Assembly: GCF_021441885.1 (NCBI RefSeq)
Contig: NZ_CP090439.1
Coordinates: 1,798,001 to 1,862,000, forward strand
Length of the DNA: 64,000 bases
Source: Vibrio maritimus
Lineage (GTDB): Bacteria > Pseudomonadota > Gammaproteobacteria > Enterobacterales > Vibrionaceae
Direction of reading: 5' to 3'
Shown: positions 53,854-63,324 of the stretch, one piece after another
Position numbering within the stretch: position 1 is the first letter of the stretch
Layout of the letters: each line of letters opens with the position of its first letter
Notes under the pieces: generated by a model
What the model was told of the DNA's origin: nothing
The model's input: only the letters and a program-made list of their open reading frames with translations
Databases searched by the model: none
Made by a program: the position numbers and the translations under genes

Positions 53854-54795
53854 TCAATTTGGCGCGTTTTGAGGTTGAGTTTTCTGGTTGTGAGAAAAAT
53901 ATCTCAGCTTAAGTAATGGGTATAAAGCGGGAATGCTGTTCCCTAAAATGATCAGTGCGATGCCAGCTAACTGACTCAAAGTAAATGTTGTGTCAAACAG
54001 AGTAAACTGGAACATCGCCGTAAACACTAAATTGGTATAGATCAGTGGAGCAACTTGTGTATTGGTTGCTGCACTCTTGTAAGCTTTGTATCTACATACC
54101 TGAGTGTTGATGATCATCACTGTTAATACTGCAATGGCGGCATACATAATGGTTGATATGTCTCCGATACCGTAATCAACACCTATGGCCTTATGAAATA
54201 TCACAGCAAAAGGTATTAAGAAGATACCCGCGATTAAGAACGTCCACGCGTTGTTTTCAACTCCCGACATCTCTCCTTTTGATGCTCGATGTAGACTCAA
54301 CTGTGAACCTGCATTGAACACTCCTGACAATAACCCAATAAAGAGTTCGGGCTTGAAAGTGAAACCTGAGGGGTCGCCAGCCAGGAAAATCACCCCAATA
54401 AACGTAAACAGCAATGCTGTGGTAGTCCGAGCAGTAAGCTCAATGTTGAATAGGCACTTCTCGAACAGTGCGATAAACAGAGGACCAGTACCAAATAACA
54501 CAACACTTTCGATTAGTGACAGTTTCCCCAACGCATAGATAAAGCACAACTGACAAGCTGCGATACTAAACGCGCGTATCGCCAACACTTTACGCATCGA
54601 TGTGGGAGGTAATCGCAAACCTGCTATTGTAAGGATAACAAACAGAATAACGGCAGGAACTAAGAATCGAATCAGAGCAAGATCGACAGCAACAAAATAA
54701 TTCGCTAAATACCCAGTTATCAATCCAGTTACGGACAAACTCAGGGTTGAAGACAGCATATAGCTCATAGCAATGGTTGACTGGCTCGCTTTCAT
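53854..54795 (-). CDS. EamA/DMT family transporter
   Basis: 313 residues with ten hydrophobic segments in two repeated halves (ALIRFLVPAVILFVILTIAGL, then GIALIILGNSIPALYPLL), the EamA pattern. Inner-membrane metabolite exporter or importer; substrate unknown. It is divergent from the LysR gene (110 bases), the common arrangement for a regulator controlling its neighbour. Confidence 0.88.
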   Translation of the reverse strand: MKASQSTIAMSYMLSSTLSLSVTGLITGYLANYFVAVDLALIRFLVPAVILFVILTIAGLRLPPTSMRKVLAIRAFSIAACQLCFIYALGKLSLIESVVLFGTGPLFIALFEKCLFNIELTARTTTALLFTFIGVIFLAGDPSGFTFKPELFIGLLSGVFNAGSQLSLHRASKGEMSGVENNAWTFLIAGIFLIPFAVIFHKAIGVDYGIGDISTIMYAAIAVLTVMIINTQVCRYKAYKSAATNTQVAPLIYTNLVFTAMFQFTLFDTTFTLSQLAGIALIILGNSIPALYPLLKLRYFSHNQKTQPQNAPN

Positions 54796-54905
54796 TGATA
54801 CATCTCGAAAAATTCAAATCATAATCGCATTATAGTGATACGTTTCTCTGAAAAATAACGAGTTTTAGTTAAGCTTAATGTAAGTTTTACTAACAGATTC
54901 ATACT

Positions 54906-55808
54906 ATGAAGCAACACGTTGCATTAAAGTCTCTTTATTCTTTTGTTGCCGTCGCTGAGCTCGGTAGCATGACTTTAGCTGCAGAGCACTTATTCGTAAG
55001 TCACTCAGCCGTTAGTCAGAGCGTCAAAAGTCTCGAATCTCAACTTAATACCAAGCTGTTCCATCGTGTAGGCCGGCGCGTCGAACTCACGAAAGAAGGA
55101 AAGAATTACTACAGAGATGTTGGCCCCGCGTTAGAACAAATTGTACGAGCAAGCGAGGCACTGCTTAACAAGCATAGAGACGAGCGCCTGACGATTAACA
55201 TGGTTAACTCATTAGCGCTTCACTGGTGGATTCCGCGTGTCGAAGATTTACAAAAAGAAATTCCATCGCTAGATGTTCGAATTTCTAACCTAATTGGTCC
55301 GTTCGACTTGGAACGTGAAGGGGTCGATGTCGCCATAGTCCATGGCAACATCGAAGATTGGAGTGATTATTACAGTGAAAAGCTTGGGGATGATGAGTTA
55401 GTTATGGTGTGCAGTCCCTCCATAGCCAAATCTCATCCAAAGGAAGACGTAGAAGGACTTTTAAAACGATACCCAAGCATCTGGGTGACGAACGATCGAC
55501 GAAAACACGATTGGGACTTATGGTGCAAGGCCCATAACATTTCATCACCCACCACACATGGAACACTCAAGTTCAACGCTTCAGTACAAGCCATTCACGC
55601 CGCAATAAGAAGCTTGGGCATACTGGTGACACATAGGTTGTTTATTAAAGACGAAGTTGAGAACCAGTTTTTAATCGAGATTGGCAGTCCAGTCGTCAAC
55701 CCTCATCAGGAATATCACTTTGCTTGTCTACCTGAGCGATTAAAGCTGGAGAGCACACTCGCACTGAGGCGGTGGCTTAAGAAGGAGTTTCAAGTTGCTA
55801 GCGACTGA
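54906..55808 (+). CDS. LysR-family transcriptional regulator
   Basis: 300 residues. The N-terminal helix-turn-helix (LYSFVAVAELGSMTLAAEHLFVSHSAVSQSVKSLE) is typical of LysR; the GcvA-like co-inducer domain follows. It probably controls the divergent EamA gene. The 3' end overlaps the convergent acyltransferase gene by 19 bases. Confidence 0.93.
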   Translation: MKQHVALKSLYSFVAVAELGSMTLAAEHLFVSHSAVSQSVKSLESQLNTKLFHRVGRRVELTKEGKNYYRDVGPALEQIVRASEALLNKHRDERLTINMVNSLALHWWIPRVEDLQKEIPSLDVRISNLIGPFDLEREGVDVAIVHGNIEDWSDYYSEKLGDDELVMVCSPSIAKSHPKEDVEGLLKRYPSIWVTNDRRKHDWDLWCKAHNISSPTTHGTLKFNASVQAIHAAIRSLGILVTHRLFIKDEVENQFLIEIGSPVVNPHQEYHFACLPERLKLESTLALRRWLKKEFQVASD

Positions 55809-56797
55809 GTTTTCGTTTGAATGTTCTTTTGTTTACCCATACCCAAAAAAAGCAGACGGGTTGTATTGTTATTGGCCATGATTTTTTGGACAACTATGGG
55901 GCCCAAAATGCCAGCAACGATACCTAATAAGGCGAGCACTTCCAGGCTTGGATTAACGGGCATTTTGTTTATCAAAATCCGAGTAAAGGATGTGAAGAAC
56001 ACATGATAGAGATAGATTGAATAAGAAAAAGCACCAATCATAGCCAGAAAGTTAAGCTTAAGCTTTAAGCCCAACAACCCAGTACAGCCCAGCATTCCAA
56101 GCATTAATGCTAGCAACGTCCTCTTTGAATCGGCTGAGAGTACATCAAAATACATAAAGGATAATACCAAACCTACACCTAGCAACATTATGAAAATCGC
56201 TTCTTTTCTTAACCTTTTCATGAGGTTAAATCTATTCACACCCATGCCTAAAACAAAATACGGGCAAAGGTAAATGAAGCCATTTATCGAAAAATAGTCG
56301 ATGGACAAAGGCGAAATGTAAACCACCGAAGCGACAGCCAATACCAGAACCCACCTCGCCAGACACTCAAACGCTTTTGATTTCTCTAACATGACGATCA
56401 GAATAAATATTAGAAACAGCGCTTCAATAAACCAAAAATGCGCGACAGGCTTAATGTGTAACAATTGCCAATTGTACCCTTCAAAATTGGTACCTGGGGT
56501 CAAACTCTGAAGAAGCGCAAACGCCGTACCTACAATCAACATTGGTACCAACAGTCGTCGCGCCTTTTTGAATAGAAAGCTCGTCGCTCCTACTTGAAAA
56601 GGCCGATAGGCATAAACGTAACCCGATAAAAATGTAAACAGTGGCATGCGCAGATAACCGAGTACGTCGTTGAAATCGCGATAAAAGCCATCGTCGATTT
56701 TTAGTCCATTGTTTGGGTTAGAGCCAATAACATGGAAAAACACCAATAGCACACACGCAGTCCCACGCAATGTGTCTATTCTCAATTTCTCATTCAT
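55790..56797 (-). CDS. Acyltransferase family 3 membrane protein
   Basis: 335 residues, ten membrane segments. Motifs RIDTLRGTACVLLVFFHV (with the active-site-like His) and MPLFTFLSGYVYAYR mark the acyltransferase 3 family, which transfers acyl groups to surface sugars. It sits beside the exopolysaccharide cluster and may acylate that polymer. Confidence 0.9.
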   Translation of the reverse strand: MNEKLRIDTLRGTACVLLVFFHVIGSNPNNGLKIDDGFYRDFNDVLGYLRMPLFTFLSGYVYAYRPFQVGATSFLFKKARRLLVPMLIVGTAFALLQSLTPGTNFEGYNWQLLHIKPVAHFWFIEALFLIFILIVMLEKSKAFECLARWVLVLAVASVVYISPLSIDYFSINGFIYLCPYFVLGMGVNRFNLMKRLRKEAIFIMLLGVGLVLSFMYFDVLSADSKRTLLALMLGMLGCTGLLGLKLKLNFLAMIGAFSYSIYLYHVFFTSFTRILINKMPVNPSLEVLALLGIVAGILGPIVVQKIMANNNTTRLLFLGMGKQKNIQTKTQSLAT

Positions 56798-56901
56798 CAC
56801 TGTTCCTTAGCCATATGTGTGAGAAAACGAGCAACATAACAAGACCAGAGCAAAGCAGCGCTCTGCTCATAGCCTTGCCACTACTAACAAGCCAAGTTCA
56901 A

Positions 56902-57789
56902 TCAAGCACATTTTCGATCATGACCGTTTTTGAACGTAGCAAGCTTCTTGAGTTCCACGCTGTCATCGTTTAAGTATATGTTTTCATAGCAGTAATTTGT
57001 CGCATCGATATACCCATCCACGCTACCGCAATCAAACCGTTTTCCCTTAAAGCGATAGGCGATAACGCACCCATTGCTGGCCTGTTTTAGAATGGCGTCG
57101 GTTATTTGTATCTCACCACCTTTCCCAGGTTCAGTGTTTTCAATATGTTCGAAGATATCCGGTGTGAGAATATAACGACCAATAATCGCTAAATTGCTAG
57201 GCGCGGTTCCTTGTTCTGGCTTTTCAACCATGTCAGTCACTCGGATCAGATCATCACTTAAATGCTCACCTGCGATAACCCCATATTTGTGCGTCTCATC
57301 GTTAGGCACCTCCTCAACAGCAACAATCGTGCATCTGAATTGCTTAAACAGCTTAACCATCTGTTCAAGCACGCCTTGAGTTTCATTGACACACAAGTCA
57401 TCAGCCAAAACGACAGCAAACGGGTTATCTCCTATCAACTGCTTACCCGTAAGAATGGCATGCCCTAGCCCCTTCATTTCTCTCTGGCGGATATATGTAA
57501 ACTGCGCAGAATCAATGAGTAATCTAATATCAACAAGCATCTCTTCTTTGTTAGTTCCACTAATCTGGTGCTCGAGCTCATAGTTTTTATCAAAGTGATC
57601 CATAAGGGAGTTCTTCCCGCGTCCGGTGACAATTGCCATGTTTGTCATTCCTGCTTGAATCGCTTCATCGACTCCGTATTCAATTAATGGTTTGTTTACG
57701 ATGGGCATCATCTCTTTAGGCATGGATTTGGTCGCAGGCAAAAAACGCGTTCCATAACCCGCTGCCGGGAATAAGCAATGTTTAATCAT
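56902..57789 (-). CDS. galU: UTP--glucose-1-phosphate uridylyltransferase
   Basis: 295 residues from the ATG at 57789, preceded by AAGGAAG. The nucleotidyltransferase motifs are FPAAGYGTRFLPATKSMPKEMMPI, VTGRGKN, VVLADD, and KRFDCGSVDGYIDATNYCY. It makes UDP-glucose for polysaccharides. It follows the type I secretion genes in the same direction. Confidence 0.95.
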   Translation of the reverse strand: MIKHCLFPAAGYGTRFLPATKSMPKEMMPIVNKPLIEYGVDEAIQAGMTNMAIVTGRGKNSLMDHFDKNYELEHQISGTNKEEMLVDIRLLIDSAQFTYIRQREMKGLGHAILTGKQLIGDNPFAVVLADDLCVNETQGVLEQMVKLFKQFRCTIVAVEEVPNDETHKYGVIAGEHLSDDLIRVTDMVEKPEQGTAPSNLAIIGRYILTPDIFEHIENTEPGKGGEIQITDAILKQASNGCVIAYRFKGKRFDCGSVDGYIDATNYCYENIYLNDDSVELKKLATFKNGHDRKCA

Positions 57790-57852
57790 TTCGACACTTC
57801 CTTGTTTTATAAAAGTAATGGTTAAAGCGTTAGTAAACGTCACTAACTAAAA

Positions 57853-59163
57853 TTATTGCTCTCTAAAAGCTTTATAAAAGCTATTTGATAAAGGCTCTAA
57901 CAAGTAATCAATTGGTCTCTTTTGCTCTAACAGAACGAACACCTCTGCAGGCATTCCTGGTGTAAGATCAACTTGATATAGACCCTCAATGCTGTTTTGG
58001 TTGATGCTAACTTTGACTTTAAAACCCGTCGAGGCCCCATCTGGACTTTCCGACACATCTGCATCGACGTAAATAACTTCCCCGCTAACAGGTGGTACTG
58101 TCATATGATTCAAACCGGATAATCGCACCGATGCGTTCTGGCCGCTTTGAACCATATCGATGTCTTGTGGCGAGACGATCGCTTCAACGATCAAGCGATC
58201 ATTGTTCGGCACGACTTCCATGAGTACTTCACCAGCTTTAATAACCTGTCCTGACGAGTGAACGGTAATGTTTTGTATGATTCCATCGGAAGGACTAGTG
58301 ATGAGCGAGCGTTCATAGCTGTCTCTCGCTATCTTCAGCTCGGCCTCCGCAGCGATAAGATCGTTCTTCACCTGGGCGATTAACTGCTCTATTTCTGAAT
58401 TATGTTTTTGTTCAATAGCGTTTAGCTGACGAGTAACCTCAACGATACTTTGTTCAATAGAGGCGAGTTCTGCTCGTATCCCAATAATGTCTGAATCTAG
58501 AAGGACTTGTGAGCGCTTCAATTCAAGCAGTTTTATCCGCGAAGTGTAGCCATCTTCAAGTAGCCGCTCGTGCATCTTTATCTCTTCTAGCAAGTAGACT
58601 TTAGCTAGAGAATTTTGGCTAAGCTTGCTACGAAATGAGGAACTTCTGCCTTCTAGCTCTGCCTTTCTTGAAGACATAATCGATAGTTCAAGGGCACGCA
58701 TCTGTTTACGACTAGCAAAAAGCGACTGCTGGTTTTCAACCATGGTTATGTATTCAAGACGTAATCCCGCAAACTGCTCATGCTCGAGTGACGATTCGAA
58801 CTCTTCTTTGTTATCTCGCTCGGCGAGCAATCTCATATATTCAACACGCTTACTCAACCAGTGAAGAGTCCCCCTTCTAAGCGCACTTTGTGTAGCAATG
58901 TCAGCAATTTTAAGCAGAGGCTGGCCAATGACTACGTGTTCGCCATCAGATACGAGCACAGAGTGCGCGATTCCCCCTTCTAGATGCTCAATCGTTTTGC
59001 GTTTGTTTTCCACAACAATAAGCCCCGGTGCAATCGCTGCGGAACTTAGCTTAGCTTTGAGTGACCAACCAACGAACAGAACAATTCCGATAACGAGGAT
59101 TAAAAGCGTGGTCAAAACAAGTTTGTTATTGCTTTGTGTTAAATCTGAGTCCAAATGATTCAT
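57853..59163 (-). CDS. HlyD-family type I secretion adaptor
   Basis: 436 residues. One N-terminal membrane segment (LVLTTLLILVIGIVLFVGWSL), a lipoyl half (EGGIAHSVLVSDGEHVVIGQPLLKI), long coiled coils (about 95-280), the second lipoyl half (ITSPSDGIIQNITVHSSGQVIKAGEVLMEV) and a C-terminal barrel domain. It links the ABC exporter 7 bases upstream to an outer-membrane TolC-like channel, which is not encoded here. Confidence 0.92.
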   Translation of the reverse strand: MNHLDSDLTQSNNKLVLTTLLILVIGIVLFVGWSLKAKLSSAAIAPGLIVVENKRKTIEHLEGGIAHSVLVSDGEHVVIGQPLLKIADIATQSALRRGTLHWLSKRVEYMRLLAERDNKEEFESSLEHEQFAGLRLEYITMVENQQSLFASRKQMRALELSIMSSRKAELEGRSSSFRSKLSQNSLAKVYLLEEIKMHERLLEDGYTSRIKLLELKRSQVLLDSDIIGIRAELASIEQSIVEVTRQLNAIEQKHNSEIEQLIAQVKNDLIAAEAELKIARDSYERSLITSPSDGIIQNITVHSSGQVIKAGEVLMEVVPNNDRLIVEAIVSPQDIDMVQSGQNASVRLSGLNHMTVPPVSGEVIYVDADVSESPDGASTGFKVKVSINQNSIEGLYQVDLTPGMPAEVFVLLEQKRPIDYLLEPLSNSFYKAFREQ

Positions 59164-59170
59164 AAGCTAC

Positions 59171-60874
59171 TCAATAAGTAATACTTTGATATTGCGCTGC
59201 AGGCTTTAGATCGGTCACGTTTTTACTGCCTGAGGAGTTTTTGTTGATTGAGTAACCTTTCACGACCGTGCCTTCTTGGAGCTCAACAACATAATCGGCA
59301 AGGCTCTGTAGTGAGGCGTCATCGCTTATAAAAATAATGGTCGTTCCACTCTCTTTCAGACTAATGAGCGTATTCAACAGTTTTACTTTTGTTGTGGGAT
59401 CTAACGCGACTGTCGGGTTGTCTAAAAGAACGAGTTTGGGGTTGCCATAAAAGCAACGTGCTAATGCGAGCTTTTGTTTTTGTCCTTGTGACAAGGTCAT
59501 GTCGTCGCTCTCTAAAACCGTGTTGTAGTTATCCGGCAGTCTTGTAACCTCATCGACTAGACCAACAGCTTCACTTATCGCCAATATTTTTTCTGAATTC
59601 GATGCGACATCATGAAAGCCACATATGTTCTCTGCAATGGTGCCTTTAAAAAAGCTTGGATTTTGACTAAGATAACCAACGCTTTCCGATAGTGTATTTT
59701 CATCAATATTGCGTATATCTATATCGTTGAATAACACTTTGCCGTCCGTCGGTTGCACACGGTTGGACAGAGTGTCCATTAATAACGTTTTACCAGACCC
59801 CGTGGGCCCTTTGATTTCCAAGCACTTTCCTTGAGCTAACTTAAAGCTAATGCTTTTGAGAAGTGCACGCTCATGGTAGCTAAAAGACACGTCTTGCAAG
59901 CGTACTTTTATATCATCAAGTTCCACTTCAAACTTAGTCACCGATTTATGACTGGTTAGTATATGATTGAGCCAATTAAATGCGTCTCGCTGTGCTTGGA
60001 ACTCTTTATAGTGCTGGGAAGCAAGTTCTATAGGCGTAACAATACGGCTGATGAGTATCGCAGAGGCAAGTAAGGCTCCCGCTAAGACATCACCCTTGAT
60101 AACCAGTACTGCGCCAACAGCATAAACTCCGACTTGTATTAATGTTCTCAACAGCTTTATAGACGATTGCAACACTGCTGTTTTCGAGGAAGCATCAAGT
60201 TGTAATTGTGAGGTGTGTTGATTTTTATGACCCCATGTAGCAATCAGTTTATTCGAGATTCGTAGCGATCTAGCAAGTACTGCGTGACTAACGATTCTAG
60301 CGGCACCTGATCTCTGGACACCCTTATAGTGTTGATAGCTCATTTCTAATTGCCTAACTGAACCTGAAAACATCACTATCATGAGAATCAAGAGTATGGA
60401 AGTACACAACGCGTAACTTCCCAGGACTGGATGTAAGCTAAACATGACCAAAATAAATGCTATAGACCATGGAAGATCCGATTTTGCACGCTTGTAAGGT
60501 GAAGACAGGTAAAGTGCAGCCTGGCGATGCTTTTTTAGCACCTCTGTCGGGTCTTCGTTGGTGTTTGACAGAGCAATAGACAACACATTGGTATCAAATG
60601 TCGCCTCGTAGATATTCTTTAAGTTACCTAAGATTCGTTGACGTGCATATTCCAACACCTGCTGAAGTAGCAATAGACAGCATGCAATCACTGTAAGATA
60701 CAACAACGTTTCCAAGCTTTTTGAACTCAACACTCTATTGAACACCTGCAAGCTGTATATTGGTAACACTAAAACCAGCATATTTGCGAACACAGAGAAT
60801 AGCTCAAAGAAAACGAGTGTTTTCCTTCGATATGCTAAGAATGATGTCCATTGTTCCTTCATAGACCATACCAA
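59171..60874 (-). CDS. Type I secretion ABC exporter with altered catalytic residues
   Basis: 567 residues, PrtD-type with six membrane segments (about 20-280) and one nucleotide-binding domain. Walker A is normal (GPTGSGKT, 356-363). The signature is LSQGQ instead of LSGGQ. After Walker B Asp485 the catalytic Glu is Asn486 (LLDNP instead of LLDEP), and the switch His is replaced by Asp518 (FISDD instead of xxTHR). ATP hydrolysis may be slow or need a partner. It should export the RTX-like protein next to it. Confidence 0.88.
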   Translation of the reverse strand: MVWSMKEQWTSFLAYRRKTLVFFELFSVFANMLVLVLPIYSLQVFNRVLSSKSLETLLYLTVIACCLLLLQQVLEYARQRILGNLKNIYEATFDTNVLSIALSNTNEDPTEVLKKHRQAALYLSSPYKRAKSDLPWSIAFILVMFSLHPVLGSYALCTSILLILMIVMFSGSVRQLEMSYQHYKGVQRSGAARIVSHAVLARSLRISNKLIATWGHKNQHTSQLQLDASSKTAVLQSSIKLLRTLIQVGVYAVGAVLVIKGDVLAGALLASAILISRIVTPIELASQHYKEFQAQRDAFNWLNHILTSHKSVTKFEVELDDIKVRLQDVSFSYHERALLKSISFKLAQGKCLEIKGPTGSGKTLLMDTLSNRVQPTDGKVLFNDIDIRNIDENTLSESVGYLSQNPSFFKGTIAENICGFHDVASNSEKILAISEAVGLVDEVTRLPDNYNTVLESDDMTLSQGQKQKLALARCFYGNPKLVLLDNPTVALDPTTKVKLLNTLISLKESGTTIIFISDDASLQSLADYVVELQEGTVVKGYSINKNSSGSKNVTDLKPAAQYQSITY

Positions 60875-60890
60875 TCTTTAGTAGATAACT

Positions 60891-60915
60891 AGAGCACTCA
60901 TAAACTGAGTGCTCT
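60891..60915 (-). terminator. Hairpin between RTX-like gene and exporter gene
   Basis: AGAGCACTCA-TAAAC-TGAGTGCTCT, 10-bp stem without a good T tract. It may act as a partial terminator, letting substrate mRNA exceed exporter mRNA. Confidence 0.6.
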
Positions 60916-60945
60916 CTATAGCAAAACTAGATAAGCAACTAAGCC

Positions 60946-61842
60946 TTAAACTACGGCAAAGTCATCACTGTCGGTGAGCACGGTGTATTCACTATCACCT
61001 TCTCCCATCAGGGTGACTGACGTAAACTCGGTCGAGTCAAAACCACTAGCTTCAAGCAAAAGAACCTCTTGTACAGATAGACCCTCATTCGTTTCAAAAG
61101 CCAGATCAGTAGATAGGTTAATATTGCTCAGCACGAGGCCGATATTGAGAGCTGCGAGTGAATCGTTACTTTCTAGTAAATCTTCATCGAGCTCTAAAGC
61201 AGCGCTATCACCACCAATCACTACCTCAAAGTTTTCAAACTCTAAAGTGTTATCGCCTGAGAACTTTAGAAAGTCGACGCCTCTACCACCATCAGCAAAT
61301 CGGCTTACCCCAGAAGCTGGGTCATACAACTCAGAAACATCGACAAAGTCGTGTCCACGTCCCGCATCAATATTAAACTCTGTCCATTGTGAGTTTTTAC
61401 TATGAGTCATTTGGATAATGTCACTACCAGCACCGGTATCTACATTAAACATATTGCCCCACCCAGTAGCGCTAGAAGCATTGGAGTAGGCAGAGATCTC
61501 AACAACATCACGTCCGTTACCTGTGGCAATATCGCCACGCTTTGCATCAAGGACCGTGACATCAGTGCCTCGGTTAGATGTCGCTAAGACATCAACGTCG
61601 ACAAAATTGTCTACAAAGATAAAGCTCTTATCCGTTTCTATGCTTATTTCTTTATATCCTGCTTGGTTCCACTTGCCTTGGTTGGTAGCAATGACATCAT
61701 TACCTAGATCACTGACAAAAACAGATTCTTCTGTAAGAACCCAATCCCCCGAAAATACGGCCAAAAATGCGTTTTCTGCGGTTAACCCAGTCGCGGACCC
61801 TGTACCTGTTGTGTTAGTTGATCCTGTATAGATAGTACTCAT
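60946..61842 (-). CDS. RTX-like type I secretion substrate
   Basis: 298 residues from the ATG at 61842 (MSTIYTGSTNTTG); GGAGAA lies upstream. No N-terminal signal. Four degenerate glycine-aspartate repeats occur: GNGRDVVEIS, GAGSDIIQMT, GRGHDFVDVS and GRGVDFLKFS. They resemble the calcium-binding GGxGxDxux of RTX proteins. The C-terminus is acidic and ends DSDDFAVV, with Asp and short aliphatics as in type I secretion signals. The exporter and adaptor follow directly. It may be a matrix protein or modify the polysaccharide. Confidence 0.78.
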   Translation of the reverse strand: MSTIYTGSTNTTGTGSATGLTAENAFLAVFSGDWVLTEESVFVSDLGNDVIATNQGKWNQAGYKEISIETDKSFIFVDNFVDVDVLATSNRGTDVTVLDAKRGDIATGNGRDVVEISAYSNASSATGWGNMFNVDTGAGSDIIQMTHSKNSQWTEFNIDAGRGHDFVDVSELYDPASGVSRFADGGRGVDFLKFSGDNTLEFENFEVVIGGDSAALELDEDLLESNDSLAALNIGLVLSNINLSTDLAFETNEGLSVQEVLLLEASGFDSTEFTSVTLMGEGDSEYTVLTDSDDFAVV

Positions 61843-62079
61843 TGTCTTCTCCTGATAATTAAATGCTCTAATACTTTGATAGAATAAAAAGTAACACTCT
61901 CTATTATTACCCGTGATTAAAATCACTTTTATTATGATGCGCCCATGAATAACTAGGCACATTGAAGCCATAGCGTTTTAACGTACCCATTAAAAACAGC
62001 AATGAGATAGACTTTATGACACTGACAAGAAGTATTAGCTAAATAATGATTTAGCCTTATCAAAAGTTGAATGGGAAAT
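61843..62079. promoter_or_regulatory. Promoter region of the secretion operon
   Basis: 237 bases between the Wzy-like gene and the RTX-like gene. It is A+T-rich. No known operator recognised. The good ribosome site and the long gap suggest a separate promoter for the secretion genes. Confidence 0.35.
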
Positions 62080-63321
62080 CTATCCCTCAATAACTTCCTG
62101 CGAATAACAGAAGTAAACCATACAAATAATAAGGATCCAAAATATATTTGCACTAATTAACACCCCACTTGAGGATGTCGCAATTATGAGACAGCCAATT
62201 ATGACACTCACAGCTCCGGATAATTGAAAAGCATACCTAGCAGTAATCACTTGTTTCAGCAAAGTGGAAAACAAGCAGTAAAATAACCAAGATAATACTG
62301 ATGTAGCACCTATAAAACCCACGCCTAATAATATATCTAAAAAGGAACTGTGTGTTGATTTCGCCATCCACCCAAAGGCCAAGGAATACTCGTACATAAT
62401 CTCTGGGCGAGAGAATACTCCGATGCCATAGCCAAAGACAGGTTTCTCAATAACGAGAGGCAATAAGACCTCCCAGAGCCCGGTTCTTCCCGTAAGCGAT
62501 GGGTCTCGACCTAGCAAGGTCATAAGTTCATCGAAATACGTGCTTACCACAAATCCCCCGACTACTAGTACTAGGAGATATGTTGTGACGATGAAAAGCC
62601 TTTGAGAGACGAGTGAATGCTTAAGTATTAGGTAAGATAGCCAGAAAGAAAGATGTACGATAAAAAATGTTAGTATCGCTGTCATTGATTTAGATCCAAA
62701 CACCATTACGCAGCATAATACAAATAGTATTAAATCGTTTCTAGTCCTGAGCTTTTCTAGGTAGAACCACTTTGAAATAAAAATAACACTAACTAATGCA
62801 AAATAAGCTCCCGCTACATTTTTATGTACGAACATACCTCGCCAAGCGCCCTCATGTACACCAGACATTATGGCATAACCGGGGGAAACTAATACATAAA
62901 AAAAGTTTACAAGCACAGTTAGCGATATTATTTTTGTTATAAAGACAAGTAATGCTTCAGGTCCATAACGATGATAATAAAGTATGGGTGGTAACGTAAT
63001 CACCATAAATGAAACAAAATAGCGCATTGATAGAACTTTGTAATCTGACAATACAACTGAAAAGAGTATAGAAACTATCACCAACCACTCGACTTTCTTT
63101 AGTCGAATATCCAATAAAAGCCGATAACCCGAAAAAACTAAGTAAGCAATGAGCAATAACATTACGAGTATTTGCATTAGTTTTTGAGGCATGTAGGTGA
63201 TTTGAGCAAGTTGGTGTTGAGCTGACGGATAGCCAATCCACATACTTGTTGAGCGAAAGAATGACAGCGCTAACATGCAGCTTAAGCAAAATGAGTCAAA
63301 TTTATCTCTATTGATCAACAT
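62080..63321 (-). CDS. O-antigen polymerase/ligase family membrane protein (Wzy/WaaL)
   Basis: 413 residues, ten to twelve membrane segments, with a large periplasmic loop containing LTGRTGLWEVLLPLVIEKPVFGYGIGVFSRPE and the downstream STHSSFLDILLG. The RTxLW and H/SxS motifs are usual in Wzy_C polymerases and ligases. It likely polymerises or attaches the polysaccharide made by this cluster. Confidence 0.88.
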   Translation of the reverse strand: MLINRDKFDSFCLSCMLALSFFRSTSMWIGYPSAQHQLAQITYMPQKLMQILVMLLLIAYLVFSGYRLLLDIRLKKVEWLVIVSILFSVVLSDYKVLSMRYFVSFMVITLPPILYYHRYGPEALLVFITKIISLTVLVNFFYVLVSPGYAIMSGVHEGAWRGMFVHKNVAGAYFALVSVIFISKWFYLEKLRTRNDLILFVLCCVMVFGSKSMTAILTFFIVHLSFWLSYLILKHSLVSQRLFIVTTYLLVLVVGGFVVSTYFDELMTLLGRDPSLTGRTGLWEVLLPLVIEKPVFGYGIGVFSRPEIMYEYSLAFGWMAKSTHSSFLDILLGVGFIGATSVLSWLFYCLFSTLLKQVITARYAFQLSGAVSVIIGCLIIATSSSGVLISANIFWILIICMVYFCYSQEVIEG

Positions 63322-63324
63322 ATC

